Assembly: GCA_003220855.1 (NCBI GenBank)
Contig: QHTP01000027.1
Coordinates: 1-24,966 of the forward strand
Direction: 5' to 3'
From: Gemmatimonadota bacterium
Lineage (GTDB): Bacteria > Gemmatimonadota > Gemmatimonadetes > Gemmatimonadales > GWC2-71-9
Length of the DNA stretch: 24,966 nt
The notes under the pieces are model-generated. The model was given only the letters and a program-made list of their open reading frames with translations, ran no database searches and was not told where the DNA came from. The stretch's first letter is position 1; each line of letters starts with the position of its first letter. A program made the position numbers and the translations under genes. Below, in pieces: positions 12,836-21,534 of the stretch.

Positions 12836-14293
12836 ATGGGAACCTTGCGTCCGACTGTCGCCCTCACGTTCGACGACGTGCTGCTCGTGCCGCGGCACTC
12901 GAGCGTGCATCCGCGCAACGTCGACACCCGCTCCCGCTTCACCCGCCGTCTCCCGCTCCACATTCCGCTCGTCGCCGCCGCGATGGACACCGTCACCGAG
13001 TCGGAGATGGCGATCGCGATGGCGCGCGAGGGCGGCATCGGCGTAATCCACAAGAACATGCCGGTGGACCGTCAGGCCGCCGAGGTGGACAAGGTGAAGC
13101 GCAGCGAGTCGGGGATGATCCTCCACCCCATCACCCTCGGCCCCGACCGCCCGCTGCGCGAGGCGGTGCACCTGATGGAGCGGTTCCACATCTCCGGCGT
13201 GCCCATCGTGGACGACGCGGGCCGCCTGGTGGGCATCATCACCAACCGCGACCTGCAGTTCGAGCGCCAGCTCGACCGCCCGATCCGCGACGCCATGACC
13301 AAGGACCGTCTGGTCACCGCGCCTGTGGGGACCACGCTCGACGATGCCGAGAAGACGCTCGCCAAGCACCGCATCGAGAAGCTGCCCGTGGTGGACGAGC
13401 GCGGCGTACTGAAGGGGCTCATCACCATCAAGGACATCTTCAAGCGGCGCCAGTTCCCCGACGCCAACAAGGATCAGCACGGTCGCCTGTGCGTCGCCGC
13501 CGCGGTGGGGGGGGGGCCCGACGCGTTGACGCGGGCCCGCGCCCTCGTCGACGCGGGGTGCGACGTCATCGTCGTGGACTCGGCGCACGGTCATTCGGAA
13601 GGCGTGCTCAAGACGATCGAATGCCTGCGCGAGACGTTCCCCGAGGCGCAGCTCGTCGGCGGCAACGTCGCGACCGAGGCGGGGGCGCGGGCCCTGGTCG
13701 AGCGCGGCGTGGACGCGGTGAAGGTCGGCGTGGGTCCCGGCTCGATCTGCACGACCCGGGTCGTGACGGGCGTCGGCGTCCCCCAGATCACCGCGATCCT
13801 CGACGGTGTGCGGGGCGCGGGCGACGTGCCCGTGATCGCCGACGGCGGGATCAAGTACTCGGGCGACGTGGTGAAGGCGCTCGCCGCGGGTGCCGAGAGC
13901 GTGATGATGGGCTCGATGCTCGCCGGGACGGAGGAGAGTCCAGGCGAATCGTTCCTGCTCGAGGGCCGGCGCTTCAAGGTGATCCGCGGCATGGGGAGTC
14001 TCGGCGCCATGGAAGAGGGCTCCGCCGACCGCTACTTCCAGGAGGGTGAGGTCTCGCCATCGAAGCTCGTGCCGGAAGGGATCGAGGCGCGGGTGCCGTA
14101 CAAGGGCCCCGTGGCCGACGTGATCTTCCAGATGGCCGGCGGCCTGCGCAGCGGCATGGGGTACTGCGGCGTGTGCGACATCAAGGCGCTCCGCACCGAG
14201 ACCGAGTTCATCCAGGTCACAACCGCGGGGCTGCGCGAGTCGCATCCACACGACGTCGTGATCACGCGGGAAGCTCCCAACTACTCTCTATAG
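12836..14293 (+). CDS. guaB: Inosine-5'-monophosphate dehydrogenase
   Basis: 485 residues, normal bacterial IMPDH length. The enzyme oxidises IMP to XMP with NAD+, the committed step to GTP. Motifs: LTFDDVLLVPRHSSVHPRNVDT at the start, AAMDTVTESEMAIAMAREGGIGVIHKNM, a CBS-domain pair (about residues 95-215, including GVPIVDDAGRLVGIITNRDL and KLPVVDERGVLKGLITIKDI), VDSAHGHSEGV, the catalytic-Cys loop KVGVGPGSICTTRVVTGVG, IADGGIKYSGDVVKALAAGA, GSMLAGTEESPGE and the flap EGIEARVPYKG. The CBS pair probably provides nucleotide regulation. A run of ten G (13507-13516), encoding V-Gly-Gly-Gly, is a potential slippage site but does not break the frame. The gene is 8 nt downstream of the small helical gene. 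Confidence 0.97.
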   Translation: MGTLRPTVALTFDDVLLVPRHSSVHPRNVDTRSRFTRRLPLHIPLVAAAMDTVTESEMAIAMAREGGIGVIHKNMPVDRQAAEVDKVKRSESGMILHPITLGPDRPLREAVHLMERFHISGVPIVDDAGRLVGIITNRDLQFERQLDRPIRDAMTKDRLVTAPVGTTLDDAEKTLAKHRIEKLPVVDERGVLKGLITIKDIFKRRQFPDANKDQHGRLCVAAAVGGGPDALTRARALVDAGCDVIVVDSAHGHSEGVLKTIECLRETFPEAQLVGGNVATEAGARALVERGVDAVKVGVGPGSICTTRVVTGVGVPQITAILDGVRGAGDVPVIADGGIKYSGDVVKALAAGAESVMMGSMLAGTEESPGESFLLEGRRFKVIRGMGSLGAMEEGSADRYFQEGEVSPSKLVPEGIEARVPYKGPVADVIFQMAGGLRSGMGYCGVCDIKALRTETEFIQVTTAGLRESHPHDVVITREAPNYSL

Positions 14294-14311
14294 GCGAGAT
14301 CCGGGCGTTGT

Positions 14312-14323
14312 TGCGTCGACGCA
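14312..14323. promoter_or_regulatory. Perfect 12-bp palindrome upstream of the TonB-dependent receptor
   Basis: TGCGTCGACGCA is a perfect 12-bp inverted repeat without spacer, in the 96-nt gap between guaB and the receptor gene, about 70 nt before the receptor start. It could be an operator for a dimeric regulator; a short hairpin or chance occurrence is equally possible. No regulator is identified. Confidence 0.25.
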
Positions 14324-14389
14324 TCGCTCGAGTCTGGTCCAAGCGTGGCGTCGGCGCGGCGTGCGCCTTGCGACGTTTTCGGGGCCGTC

Positions 14390-16978
14390 ATGAGTGCCTC
14401 CTCCCGCCGCACGGCGGTCGGGCTGCTCCTTACGCTCCTTGGCCGGTCGCTTCAGGGCCAAAGTACGGCCGACACGAGCCCGCCGGCGTCTCCGCGATCC
14501 ACCATCGACGCCGCGATGGCCGTACGCGAGCGCGGCGCCCGCAGTCTCACTGAGGTGCTCACCAGCCAGGCGCCGGGCCTGCTGGTCGTGCCGGGCTCCG
14601 GTGAGAACGGCATGGGGTCGCGGATCCGGTTGCGCGGCGTGCAGAGCCTCGTGGCCGACCGGGCGCCCCTCGTCCTGGTGGACGGTATGCGCATCGAGGC
14701 GGGAGAGGATGCATTCTCGCCCAGCGTTCCTCAGAACTTTCCATTCGGTAATCCGGGACCGCTCGCTCCGGGGCCGCTCCGCTTGGACGACATCAACCCC
14801 GACGACGTTGAGTCGATAGAAGTCCTCCCGGGGCCGGCTTCGGCGGCGATCTATGGCCCTGGAGCCCAAGCCGGCGTGATCCTGATCCATACGAAACGGG
14901 GTCGGTCCGGCCCGCCGCGCTGGGAGGGCTATGTCCAAGGGGGCGTGAGCGCGGAAACGTCGAACTGGCCGGCGAATTTCGGCGGCGTCGATAGCACCAA
15001 TCCCGACCCGCGGTATCAGCACGGCGCCTGCAGCCTTTGGAACCAGGTGAACGGATTCTGCCACCAGGACTACGTACAACAATTCAATCCGCCCGAGCAA
15101 CGAAGCCCGTTCCGTACGTTCCTGCTTCGGCAGTACGGCCTGAGCGTGTCGGGCGGATCGGCGTGGGGTGACTATCGCGTGTCCGGGACCTTCGCAGGGG
15201 ATGCCGGTCCATACTCATCGAGCGTCACGTCACCCGACCCCAACTACTACCGTCGTTTGAGTGGAAGGCTGACCGGCCGCCTGCGCCCCTGGCCCTCCGT
15301 CGAGCTCGCGCTGAACGCCGCCCGCATGTCGGACGACCTTCGACTGCCGCCAGACCTGCCTCAACAGGTTGCCTTCGGGCCGAGTGACAGCGCGGGCTTC
15401 AGCTGGAGTGGGAGGTTCCGCCTCCGGAATGCGCAAGCGGTGGAGCGGCGGACGAATACGGTCGAGGCACGTTGGAGCCCCCTATCCTGGATGGCGCTCC
15501 ACGGACTCGCCGGGTTCGATGCGCTCAACCAGAGCGACACCGCGCTCTCGCCCTATCTCGCCGGTGATCCGTTGCCTCTCGGGTCGTTGAACGAAGGCAC
15601 GTTCTCGTCACGGCATCGCACTCTGGAGCTGTCGGCTTCCGCGACCTGGGCCGTTTCCGCGATGGTGTCGTCGACGAGTAGCCTCGGTGTGCAACAACTG
15701 CGCGACAGCCTGCGGCAAGAATGGTCCAGCCAGATCGATCAGGGAACCGGGTTTGGCGGCGGACCCGTCTCGGGCGCCAGCCAGTGGCGCTGGGGCAATT
15801 CATTCGGCTACTACATCGAGGAACGGCTCGCGCTGGGCCCCAGGGTGGCCGTGAGCGCGGCGGTTCGCCACGACCACTTCAAGGAGCTGCAGCGCGGCGC
15901 GACCTACCCTAGCTTCACGGCCACCTGGGTGGCGCATGCTGCGCCCGATTCCTCTCCACTGAGTCGACTCGCATTGCGCGCGGCGTACGGGTCAGCGGGC
16001 CCACGGCCGTTCGATGGTGTCACTCCCGTGTTCGTGCCGATCGGCACGGCCATTCCGCGCATCGACCCCGCGCGCACGACGTCGACCGAGCTCGGCGCCG
16101 ACGCGACCCTGTTGCGGGGCCGGGTGGATGCGTACGTGACGTACTACACGGCGCGCTCTCACGTGTTTGACGTAACTGTCTCTCCCGGCGTCGGCATCTT
16201 CTCCAACAGCGGCTCGATCCGCAATCGCGGGATCGAAGCCACCGTCACCGGCAAGGTACTAACCGGTCCCGCCGCCGGTTGGGATGTCACGCTGTCACTG
16301 TGGGGAAACCAGAACCGGTTGGTCGACCTCGGATTCGCAACATACACCAACCTCTTCGGGTGGCAGCGTGCGACCGTCGGGTATCCTGTGGGGGGCTATT
16401 GGGCGCCCGCGATACAGAGCTTTGGCGACGCGAACGGGGACGGCATCATTACAGCGTCCGAGGTCGTAGCCGGACCCACTCCCGTGTGGGCGGGCACGCC
16501 GTATCCCACCCAGGGGGCGATGCTCACCTCGGAGTGGAGACTGGGCGGCTCGTTCCGGGCGGCACTGACGCTCGATTACCGGGCGGGGCAGCGACTCTTC
16601 AATGAGGCCGCCTTTGACCGCTGTCTCCACGAGACGTGCCGGGCGGCGGTCGATCCCAGGACCCCGCTCGCCGAGCAGGCGCGCGCCGCCGTCCCTTACC
16701 CCACGACCGGCTACTTCGAAGACGCCGACTATCTCAAACTGCGCGAGATCTCCCTGTCGTTTTCCCCGTCGCCCAAGCTGGCCGCGGCGCTGCGCGCCCG
16801 CGCGGCCACGATCACTCTCGCCGGTCGCAATCTCGCGACCTGGACGGGGTACTCGGGCGGCGACCCCGAGTCCGGGAGCTACGGCATGATCATACCCGGG
16901 CGGCCGCGCACCATCGCTGACGACGGCGCGCTTCCCGTGCCGCACTCGTGGACGCTGCGCCTCCAGCTCGCCTATTGA
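14390..16978 (+). CDS. TonB-dependent outer-membrane receptor, SusC/RagA-like
   Basis: About 862 residues from ATG 14390; an in-frame GTG at 14345 would put extra residues before the signal peptide (RRTAVGLLLTLLGRSLQGQS). The plug domain covers about 35-180: RSLTEVLTSQAPGLLVVPG, SRIRLRGVQSL, APLVLVDGMRI, INPDDVESIEVLPGPASAAIYG and AGVILIHTKRG are the classic SusC-like plug signatures. The rest is a 22-strand-type barrel with a C-terminal aromatic end (LRLQLAY). An EF-hand-like loop DANGDGIITASE starts at residue 680, as seen in SusC proteins. The usual N-terminal carboxypeptidase-regulatory-like domain is absent and no SusD gene follows. Its substrate is unknown. The stop codon lies 1 nt before the annotated permease start, and codon use looks slightly less GC-biased than in neighbours. 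Confidence 0.9.
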   Translation: MSASSRRTAVGLLLTLLGRSLQGQSTADTSPPASPRSTIDAAMAVRERGARSLTEVLTSQAPGLLVVPGSGENGMGSRIRLRGVQSLVADRAPLVLVDGMRIEAGEDAFSPSVPQNFPFGNPGPLAPGPLRLDDINPDDVESIEVLPGPASAAIYGPGAQAGVILIHTKRGRSGPPRWEGYVQGGVSAETSNWPANFGGVDSTNPDPRYQHGACSLWNQVNGFCHQDYVQQFNPPEQRSPFRTFLLRQYGLSVSGGSAWGDYRVSGTFAGDAGPYSSSVTSPDPNYYRRLSGRLTGRLRPWPSVELALNAARMSDDLRLPPDLPQQVAFGPSDSAGFSWSGRFRLRNAQAVERRTNTVEARWSPLSWMALHGLAGFDALNQSDTALSPYLAGDPLPLGSLNEGTFSSRHRTLELSASATWAVSAMVSSTSSLGVQQLRDSLRQEWSSQIDQGTGFGGGPVSGASQWRWGNSFGYYIEERLALGPRVAVSAAVRHDHFKELQRGATYPSFTATWVAHAAPDSSPLSRLALRAAYGSAGPRPFDGVTPVFVPIGTAIPRIDPARTTSTELGADATLLRGRVDAYVTYYTARSHVFDVTVSPGVGIFSNSGSIRNRGIEATVTGKVLTGPAAGWDVTLSLWGNQNRLVDLGFATYTNLFGWQRATVGYPVGGYWAPAIQSFGDANGDGIITASEVVAGPTPVWAGTPYPTQGAMLTSEWRLGGSFRAALTLDYRAGQRLFNEAAFDRCLHETCRAAVDPRTPLAEQARAAVPYPTTGYFEDADYLKLREISLSFSPSPKLAAALRARAATITLAGRNLATWTGYSGGDPESGSYGMIIPGRPRTIADDGALPVPHSWTLRLQLAY

Positions 16979-16979
16979 C

Positions 16980-17008
16980 TTGACAGGCCTGTCGGGCGGG
17001 CCTACTCT
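16980..17008 (+). promoter_or_regulatory. Consensus-like promoter at the permease 5' end
   Basis: A perfect TTGACA (16980-16985) is followed after exactly 17 nt by TACTCT (17003-17008), which keeps the key T, A and final T of a -10 box. Transcription would start near 17015, inside the long open frame but upstream of the in-frame ATG at 17043. If real, the permease gene must begin at or near 17043, not at the TTG. Confidence 0.4.
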
Positions 17009-18383
17009 AGCCGCCATCTCGCCGTCCACCCGCTGTCTGACGATGCTCGGCATCGGCGCGATCATCGGCACCGGGATCTTCGTGCTGACGGGAACGGTGG
17101 CGGCGGTGAACGCGGGACCCGCCGTCGTCCTCTCGTTCGTGATCGCCGGTGTCGCGTCGGTCTTCGCGGCGCTGTGCTATTCCGAGTTCGCATCGCTCGT
17201 GCCGATGGCCGGCAGCGCGTACACCTACGGCTATGCCACCCTGGGCGAGGTGTTCGCCTGGATCATCGGCTGGGATCTCGTGCTCGAGTACGCGCTCGGC
17301 GCCGTCACGGTAGCGATCGGGTGGTCGGGGTATGTCGTCTCCCTTCTCAAGGACTTCGGGATCGTCGTCCCGCCCGCCCTCTCGGCGGCGCGCGGCACGG
17401 TCGTCACTCTGGCTGACGGGTCGACGGTGACCGCGGTCTTCAACCTCCCGGCCGTCATCATCATCGCGATCGTCACGACGCTGCTCGTCATCGGCATCAA
17501 GGAGTCCGCCAACGTCAACAACGTCATCGTGTTCGTGAAGGTGGCCGTGGTGTTGCTGTTCATCGTGGGTGCGGCGCACGCCATCAACCCGGCCAACTGG
17601 CATCCGTTCATTCCGCCTCAAGAAGGGCCCGGGATCTACGGTTGGAGCGGTGTCATGACCGGCGGGGCGATCGTGTTCTTCGCCTACATCGGGTTCGACG
17701 CCGTGAGCACCGCCGCGCAGGAAGCGAAAAACCCCCAGAAGGATATGCCCATCGGCATCATCGGGTCGCTCCTGATCTGCACGGCGCTCTACATCCTCGT
17801 GTCCGGGATCGCGACGGGGGTGGTGCCCTATAAGTTGTTGAACGTGCCCGATCCGATCGCCGTGGCCGCCGACCGGGCGGGCATGGGCTGGATGTCGTCG
17901 CTCATCAAGCTCGGCGCGATCTTCGGGCTCTCGTCGGTGATCCTGGTGATGCTGCTCGGGCAATCGCGCGTGTTCTGGAGCATGTCGCGCGACGGCCTCC
18001 TGCCACAGTTCGTCAACAAGATCCATCCGAAGTTTCAGACTCCCTACCTCACCTCGATCATCACCGGCATCGGGGTGGCGTTCGTGTCGGCGCTCCTCAC
18101 CGTGCGCGAAGCGGGGAGCCTGGTCTCGATCGGCACGCTCCTCGCGTTCGTGATCGTGTCGATCGGGGTGTTGGTGCTGCGCTTGCGCGAGCCGAACCTG
18201 CCCCGGGCGTTCACGACGCCGTGGGGGTGGTTCGTGGCGCCGGCGGGCGCGTTCTCGGCGCTCTACCTGATGGCGTCGCTGCCGTGGCGTACGTGGGAGC
18301 GGCTCATCATCTGGTTCGTGGTGGGAATCGTGATCTACTTCGCGTACAGCGTCAGCCACTCGAAACTCGCGGCCAAGGAATAG
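16980..18383 (+). CDS. APC-superfamily amino-acid permease (cationic amino-acid transporter type)
   Basis: Up to 467 residues, about 12 membrane helices. The first helix contains the substrate-binding motif GIGAIIGTGIFVLTG; LVPMAGSAYTYGYATLGE and WIIGWDLVLEYALGA (helices 3 and following), YIGFDAVSTAAQEAKNPQKDMPIGI and LGQSRVFWSMSRDGLLPQFVNKIHPKFQTPY are typical of CAT-type transporters. It is a close relative of the permease at 21610-23088 but lacks about 25-36 residues of that protein's cytoplasmic N-terminus. The longest start is TTG 16980; ATG 17043 would begin at the first helix and fits the promoter-like sequence just upstream. The N-terminus may have been lost by rearrangement at the receptor junction. 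The LytTR regulator gene follows after 4 nt, suggesting an operon. Confidence 0.93.
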   Translation: MTGLSGGPTLAAISPSTRCLTMLGIGAIIGTGIFVLTGTVAAVNAGPAVVLSFVIAGVASVFAALCYSEFASLVPMAGSAYTYGYATLGEVFAWIIGWDLVLEYALGAVTVAIGWSGYVVSLLKDFGIVVPPALSAARGTVVTLADGSTVTAVFNLPAVIIIAIVTTLLVIGIKESANVNNVIVFVKVAVVLLFIVGAAHAINPANWHPFIPPQEGPGIYGWSGVMTGGAIVFFAYIGFDAVSTAAQEAKNPQKDMPIGIIGSLLICTALYILVSGIATGVVPYKLLNVPDPIAVAADRAGMGWMSSLIKLGAIFGLSSVILVMLLGQSRVFWSMSRDGLLPQFVNKIHPKFQTPYLTSIITGIGVAFVSALLTVREAGSLVSIGTLLAFVIVSIGVLVLRLREPNLPRAFTTPWGWFVAPAGAFSALYLMASLPWRTWERLIIWFVVGIVIYFAYSVSHSKLAAKE

Positions 18384-18387
18384 AGAC

Positions 18388-19194
18388 GTGAAGTGGCTGG
18401 GTTTCTGGACGCTGCCCGGGCTCGTATCGGGCGTGCAGCTCTTCTTCGCAGATCAACGACTCGCGCTGCATCCGTACGCGTGGTGGCAGGCGCTCGCGAC
18501 CACGCTCCCCGCCTGGTACCTGTGGGGCCTCCTCTCGCTCGTCGTCGCGTGGCTGGGGCGCCGATTCCGAGTGGACCGCGCCAACTTCGGCCGCCACTTC
18601 TTTATCCACCTCGGCGCGAGCCTCGACCTGGCGCTGCTGCAGCTCGTGGCCGCGGTGGGTGTGCAGGATCTGCTGCACGCGGCGGCGGGCGAGCCGTTCC
18701 TGTTCACGCAGAAGCTGGTGGACAACTTCACGCTGTTCTACCACTGGAACGTGCTCATCTACTGGACGATCCTGGCCGTCGTGCATGCGCGCGACTACCA
18801 CCGCGACTTAGAGGATCGCCGCGCCGCGCTGGCGGGGCTGGAACGGCGGCTTGTCGCGCGCCCCACGGCCGAGCGACTGTTGGTCGAGAACGACGGCCGC
18901 AGTTTCTTCGTACGGACGAGTGACGTCGACTGGATGGAGGCAGCGAAGAACTATGTCCGCCTCCACGTGGGCGATACCACTCACGTGCTCCGCTCCACGC
19001 TCAGTGCGCTCGAGGCACGGCTCGACCCGGAGCAGTTCCGCCGCGTCAGCCGATCGGCGCTCGTCAACCTCGACCGCGTGCGCGAAGTGCAGCCGTGGTT
19101 TCACGGCGACGCGGTCGTTATTCTCGAAAGCGGCGCGCGCGTCGTCCTCTCACGTCGCTACCGCGCCAACCTGCTGAGCGCGCCCGTCACCTGA
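18388..19194 (+). CDS. Membrane-anchored LytTR-type transcriptional regulator
   Basis: 268 residues. The first ~135 residues contain about four hydrophobic segments (WLGFWTLPGLVSGVQLFF, LPAWYLWGLLSLVVAWLG, FFIHLGASLDLALLQLVAAV, HWNVLIYWTILAVVHARDY). A charged helical linker with RDLEDRRAALAGLERRL follows, then a LytTR DNA-binding domain at about 165-265: VENDGRSFFVRTSDVDWMEA, AKNYVRLHVGD, LRSTLSALEARLDPEQFRRVSRSALVNLDRV and SRRYRANL. LytTR domains bind direct-repeat promoters. A receiver domain is missing, so the membrane part probably senses directly. The start is GTG 18388, 4 nt after the permease stop, so the permease may be its partner or target. The DNA-binding family is certain; the signal is unknown. 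Confidence 0.9.
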   Translation: MKWLGFWTLPGLVSGVQLFFADQRLALHPYAWWQALATTLPAWYLWGLLSLVVAWLGRRFRVDRANFGRHFFIHLGASLDLALLQLVAAVGVQDLLHAAAGEPFLFTQKLVDNFTLFYHWNVLIYWTILAVVHARDYHRDLEDRRAALAGLERRLVARPTAERLLVENDGRSFFVRTSDVDWMEAAKNYVRLHVGDTTHVLRSTLSALEARLDPEQFRRVSRSALVNLDRVREVQPWFHGDAVVILESGARVVLSRRYRANLLSAPVT

Positions 19195-19224
19195 GTCCCG
19201 CGCCGACCCTGGCGCGCTCAAGGC

Positions 19225-19253
19225 TGGCGAGCCTCGGACGGCTTCCCTATGAT
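19225..19253 (+). promoter_or_regulatory. Possible promoter before the Ser/Thr kinase gene
   Basis: TATGAT (19248-19253) matches five of six bases of the -10 consensus and lies 17 nt after TGGCGA (19225-19230), a weak -35. It overlaps the ATGATG that would otherwise be the kinase start. If used, translation would begin at GTG 19273. It was identified by eye only. Confidence 0.3.
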
Positions 19254-21534
19254 GGGATACTGCGAGGCTGCCGTGGCCGACTTGCTTGCCCGTCTCTCCG
19301 CCGCCCTCGCCGGGCGCTACACGATCGAGCGCGAGCTCGGCCGTGGTGGCATGGCGCACGTATTCCTCGCCCACGACCTGCGTCACGACCGCTCGGTAGC
19401 CCTCAAGGTCTTGCGGCCCGAGCTGGCCGCGGCACTCGGCCCCGAGAGGTTTCTGCGGGAGATCGCGCTGGCCGCGCCACTGGCCCATCCGCACATTCTG
19501 GCGTTGCTCGACTCGGGAGATGCGGACGGTCTGCTGTATTACGTCATGCCGCACGTCGAGGGCGAGTCGCTACGGGCGCGGCTCGATCGGGAGTCGCAAC
19601 TGCCCCTCGACGACACCCTGCGGATCGGCCAGGAGGTGGCGGGAGCACTGGACTATGCCCACCGACACCAGGTTGTCCATCGGGACATCAAGCCCGAGAA
19701 TATCCTGTTTCAGGACGGCCTCGCGGTGGTGGCCGACTTCGGAATCGCGCGCGCGCTGATCGGGGCCGGGACAAGGCCGCTCACGCAGTCGGGGCTCACC
19801 GTTGGCACCCCGAGCTACATGAGTCCGGAGCAAGCGGCAGGCGATGCTCAGGTCGACGGCCGGAGCGACGTGTACAGCCTGGGCTGCGTGCTGTACGAGA
19901 TGCTGGCGGGCGAGCCGCCTTACACCGGCGCCACGGCGCAAGCGATTATCGCGAAGCGGTTCAGCGAGCCGGTGCCGCACATCCGCACGCTGCGGGATGT
20001 CCCGGAGCCGGTCGAGCGGGCGATCACTAGGGCGCTGGCGCGGGTGCCGGCCGACCGATTTGCCACCGCCGCCGACTTCGCCGCGGCCCTGGTATCGGCG
20101 CCGGCCATGCCGCCGGCGCGCACCGCGCCGCCGCAGTCCATCGCCGTGCTGCCCTTCACGAATCTCAGTCCCGATCCGGAGAACGAGTACTTCAGTGACG
20201 GCATGACGGAAGAGGTCATCAACGCGCTCGCCCAGCTCGGGGATCTCCACGTGGCGGCCCGGACGTCGTCGTTCGCGTTCAAGGGCAAGCGGGGGGACCT
20301 CCGGACGATCGGCGACCGCCTCGGCGTGCGCACGCTGCTCGAGGGGAGCGTCCGGCGGGCCGGCGATCGGCTGCGCGTCACCGCCCAGCTCACGAACGCC
20401 GCGGACGGCTATCAGCTCTGGTCGGAGCGGTACGATCGCGGGATGGACGACATCTTCGCCGTGCAGGACGAAATTGCTCGGGCGATCGTGGCGCGGCTCC
20501 GTGTCACGCTGGCCAGGCCCGAAGCGCCGCTCGTTCGGCCGGGTACCGACGACTTGGAGGCGTACGATCTGTACCTCAAGGGACGCTACTTCTGGGCGCG
20601 GCGCGGCGAGGGCCTGCAGAAGGCGATCGACTGCTTCGAGCGCGCCATCGCCGCGGATCCCGGCTTCGCCGCGCCGTACGCCGGCCTCGCCGACACGTAC
20701 TGCATCCTCGGTGTGTATGGGTACATGCCGTCGACGACCGTCCAGGAGCGCACCCGTGACGCGGCGGAGCGGGCGCTCGCCCTCGACGACCGCCTCGCCG
20801 AGGCGCACTACTCGGTGGGCTTCTACGAATGGACCTTCGGTTGGGACTTGGAGCGCGCCGAACGGGAGTTCCAGCGGGCGATCGAGCTCAATCCGCGGTG
20901 GGCGCTGCCGCACATCTGGCTCGCCATTCTTATGCTGTCCCTGGGGCGCCGGGAAGAAGCGCTTGTGCTCGTCCGGCACGGGCAACGGCTCGACCCCCTC
21001 TCCCCCCTGGTGAACGCGCTGACGGCTCTGGCCCTCTCCTTCGCCGGTTCGTCCGACGACGCCCTCGAGGCGGCGGAACGCGCCGTCGAGCTCGAGCCCA
21101 CGTTTCCAGCCTCCTCCTGGTCACTCGGTTGGGTTCGCGTCCAACGCGGGGAGTTCGATGCGGGGCTCAGCGCGCTCGAGCAAGCGGTGGCGTACTCGGC
21201 CCGGAGCTTTCTCCTGGTGAGCATGTTGGGGACCGCCTACGCGCAGGCCGGTCGCGCGGACGCCGCCCGGCGGTTGGTCGCGGAGCTCGAGGGACGAGAC
21301 GCGGGACCTACCTACGCGGCCCTCATCCTCTGGGCTCTCGGGGAAGAGCCGCGGGCCTTGGCGCTCCTGGAACAAGGATTTGCCCAGCGGAACGCGGCGG
21401 TATGGATGCTCGGCACCGTGCTCGCTCCCGGATTCCGGCCGGTTGGCGCCGATCCGCGCTGGCTGGGGCTGCTGGAGCGAAATGGACTGGGCAGTCTCGC
21501 TGTGGCCCTTCGGGCGCGACCCTCGAACCCCTAG
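19249..21534 (+). CDS. Ser/Thr protein kinase with TolB-like domain and TPR repeats
   Basis: 761 residues from ATG 19249; GTG 19273 (VADLLARL) is an attractive alternative. The Hanks-type kinase domain (about 24-285) is complete: Gly-rich loop GRGGMAHVFLA, Lys53 in VALKVL, Glu71, HRDIKPEN (144-151), DFG (163-165), GTPSYMSPEQ and DVYSLGCVLYEML. After a short Pro-rich linker comes a TolB/FlgO-like domain (about 297-420; SIAVLPFTNLSPDPENEYFSDGMTEEV, ARTSSFAFKG, LLEGSVRRAGDRLRVTAQL). TPR-like repeats fill about 430-740 (AIDCFERAIAADPGFAAPYAGLADTY, ERAEREFQRAIELNPRWALPHIWLA). No membrane helix separates the parts, so it is probably cytosolic. This architecture is common in Gemmatimonadota and Acidobacteria. 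The kinase should be active; its substrates are unknown. It lies between two permease genes and beside the LytTR gene. Confidence 0.93.
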   Translation: MMGYCEAAVADLLARLSAALAGRYTIERELGRGGMAHVFLAHDLRHDRSVALKVLRPELAAALGPERFLREIALAAPLAHPHILALLDSGDADGLLYYVMPHVEGESLRARLDRESQLPLDDTLRIGQEVAGALDYAHRHQVVHRDIKPENILFQDGLAVVADFGIARALIGAGTRPLTQSGLTVGTPSYMSPEQAAGDAQVDGRSDVYSLGCVLYEMLAGEPPYTGATAQAIIAKRFSEPVPHIRTLRDVPEPVERAITRALARVPADRFATAADFAAALVSAPAMPPARTAPPQSIAVLPFTNLSPDPENEYFSDGMTEEVINALAQLGDLHVAARTSSFAFKGKRGDLRTIGDRLGVRTLLEGSVRRAGDRLRVTAQLTNAADGYQLWSERYDRGMDDIFAVQDEIARAIVARLRVTLARPEAPLVRPGTDDLEAYDLYLKGRYFWARRGEGLQKAIDCFERAIAADPGFAAPYAGLADTYCILGVYGYMPSTTVQERTRDAAERALALDDRLAEAHYSVGFYEWTFGWDLERAEREFQRAIELNPRWALPHIWLAILMLSLGRREEALVLVRHGQRLDPLSPLVNALTALALSFAGSSDDALEAAERAVELEPTFPASSWSLGWVRVQRGEFDAGLSALEQAVAYSARSFLLVSMLGTAYAQAGRADAARRLVAELEGRDAGPTYAALILWALGEEPRALALLEQGFAQRNAAVWMLGTVLAPGFRPVGADPRWLGLLERNGLGSLAVALRARPSNP

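Noticed and set aside
12569..14251. A 560-codon minus-strand open frame opposite guaB
   Set aside because: guaB is unmistakable on the plus strand; the antisense translation shows the His/Asp/Arg bias typical of shadow frames.
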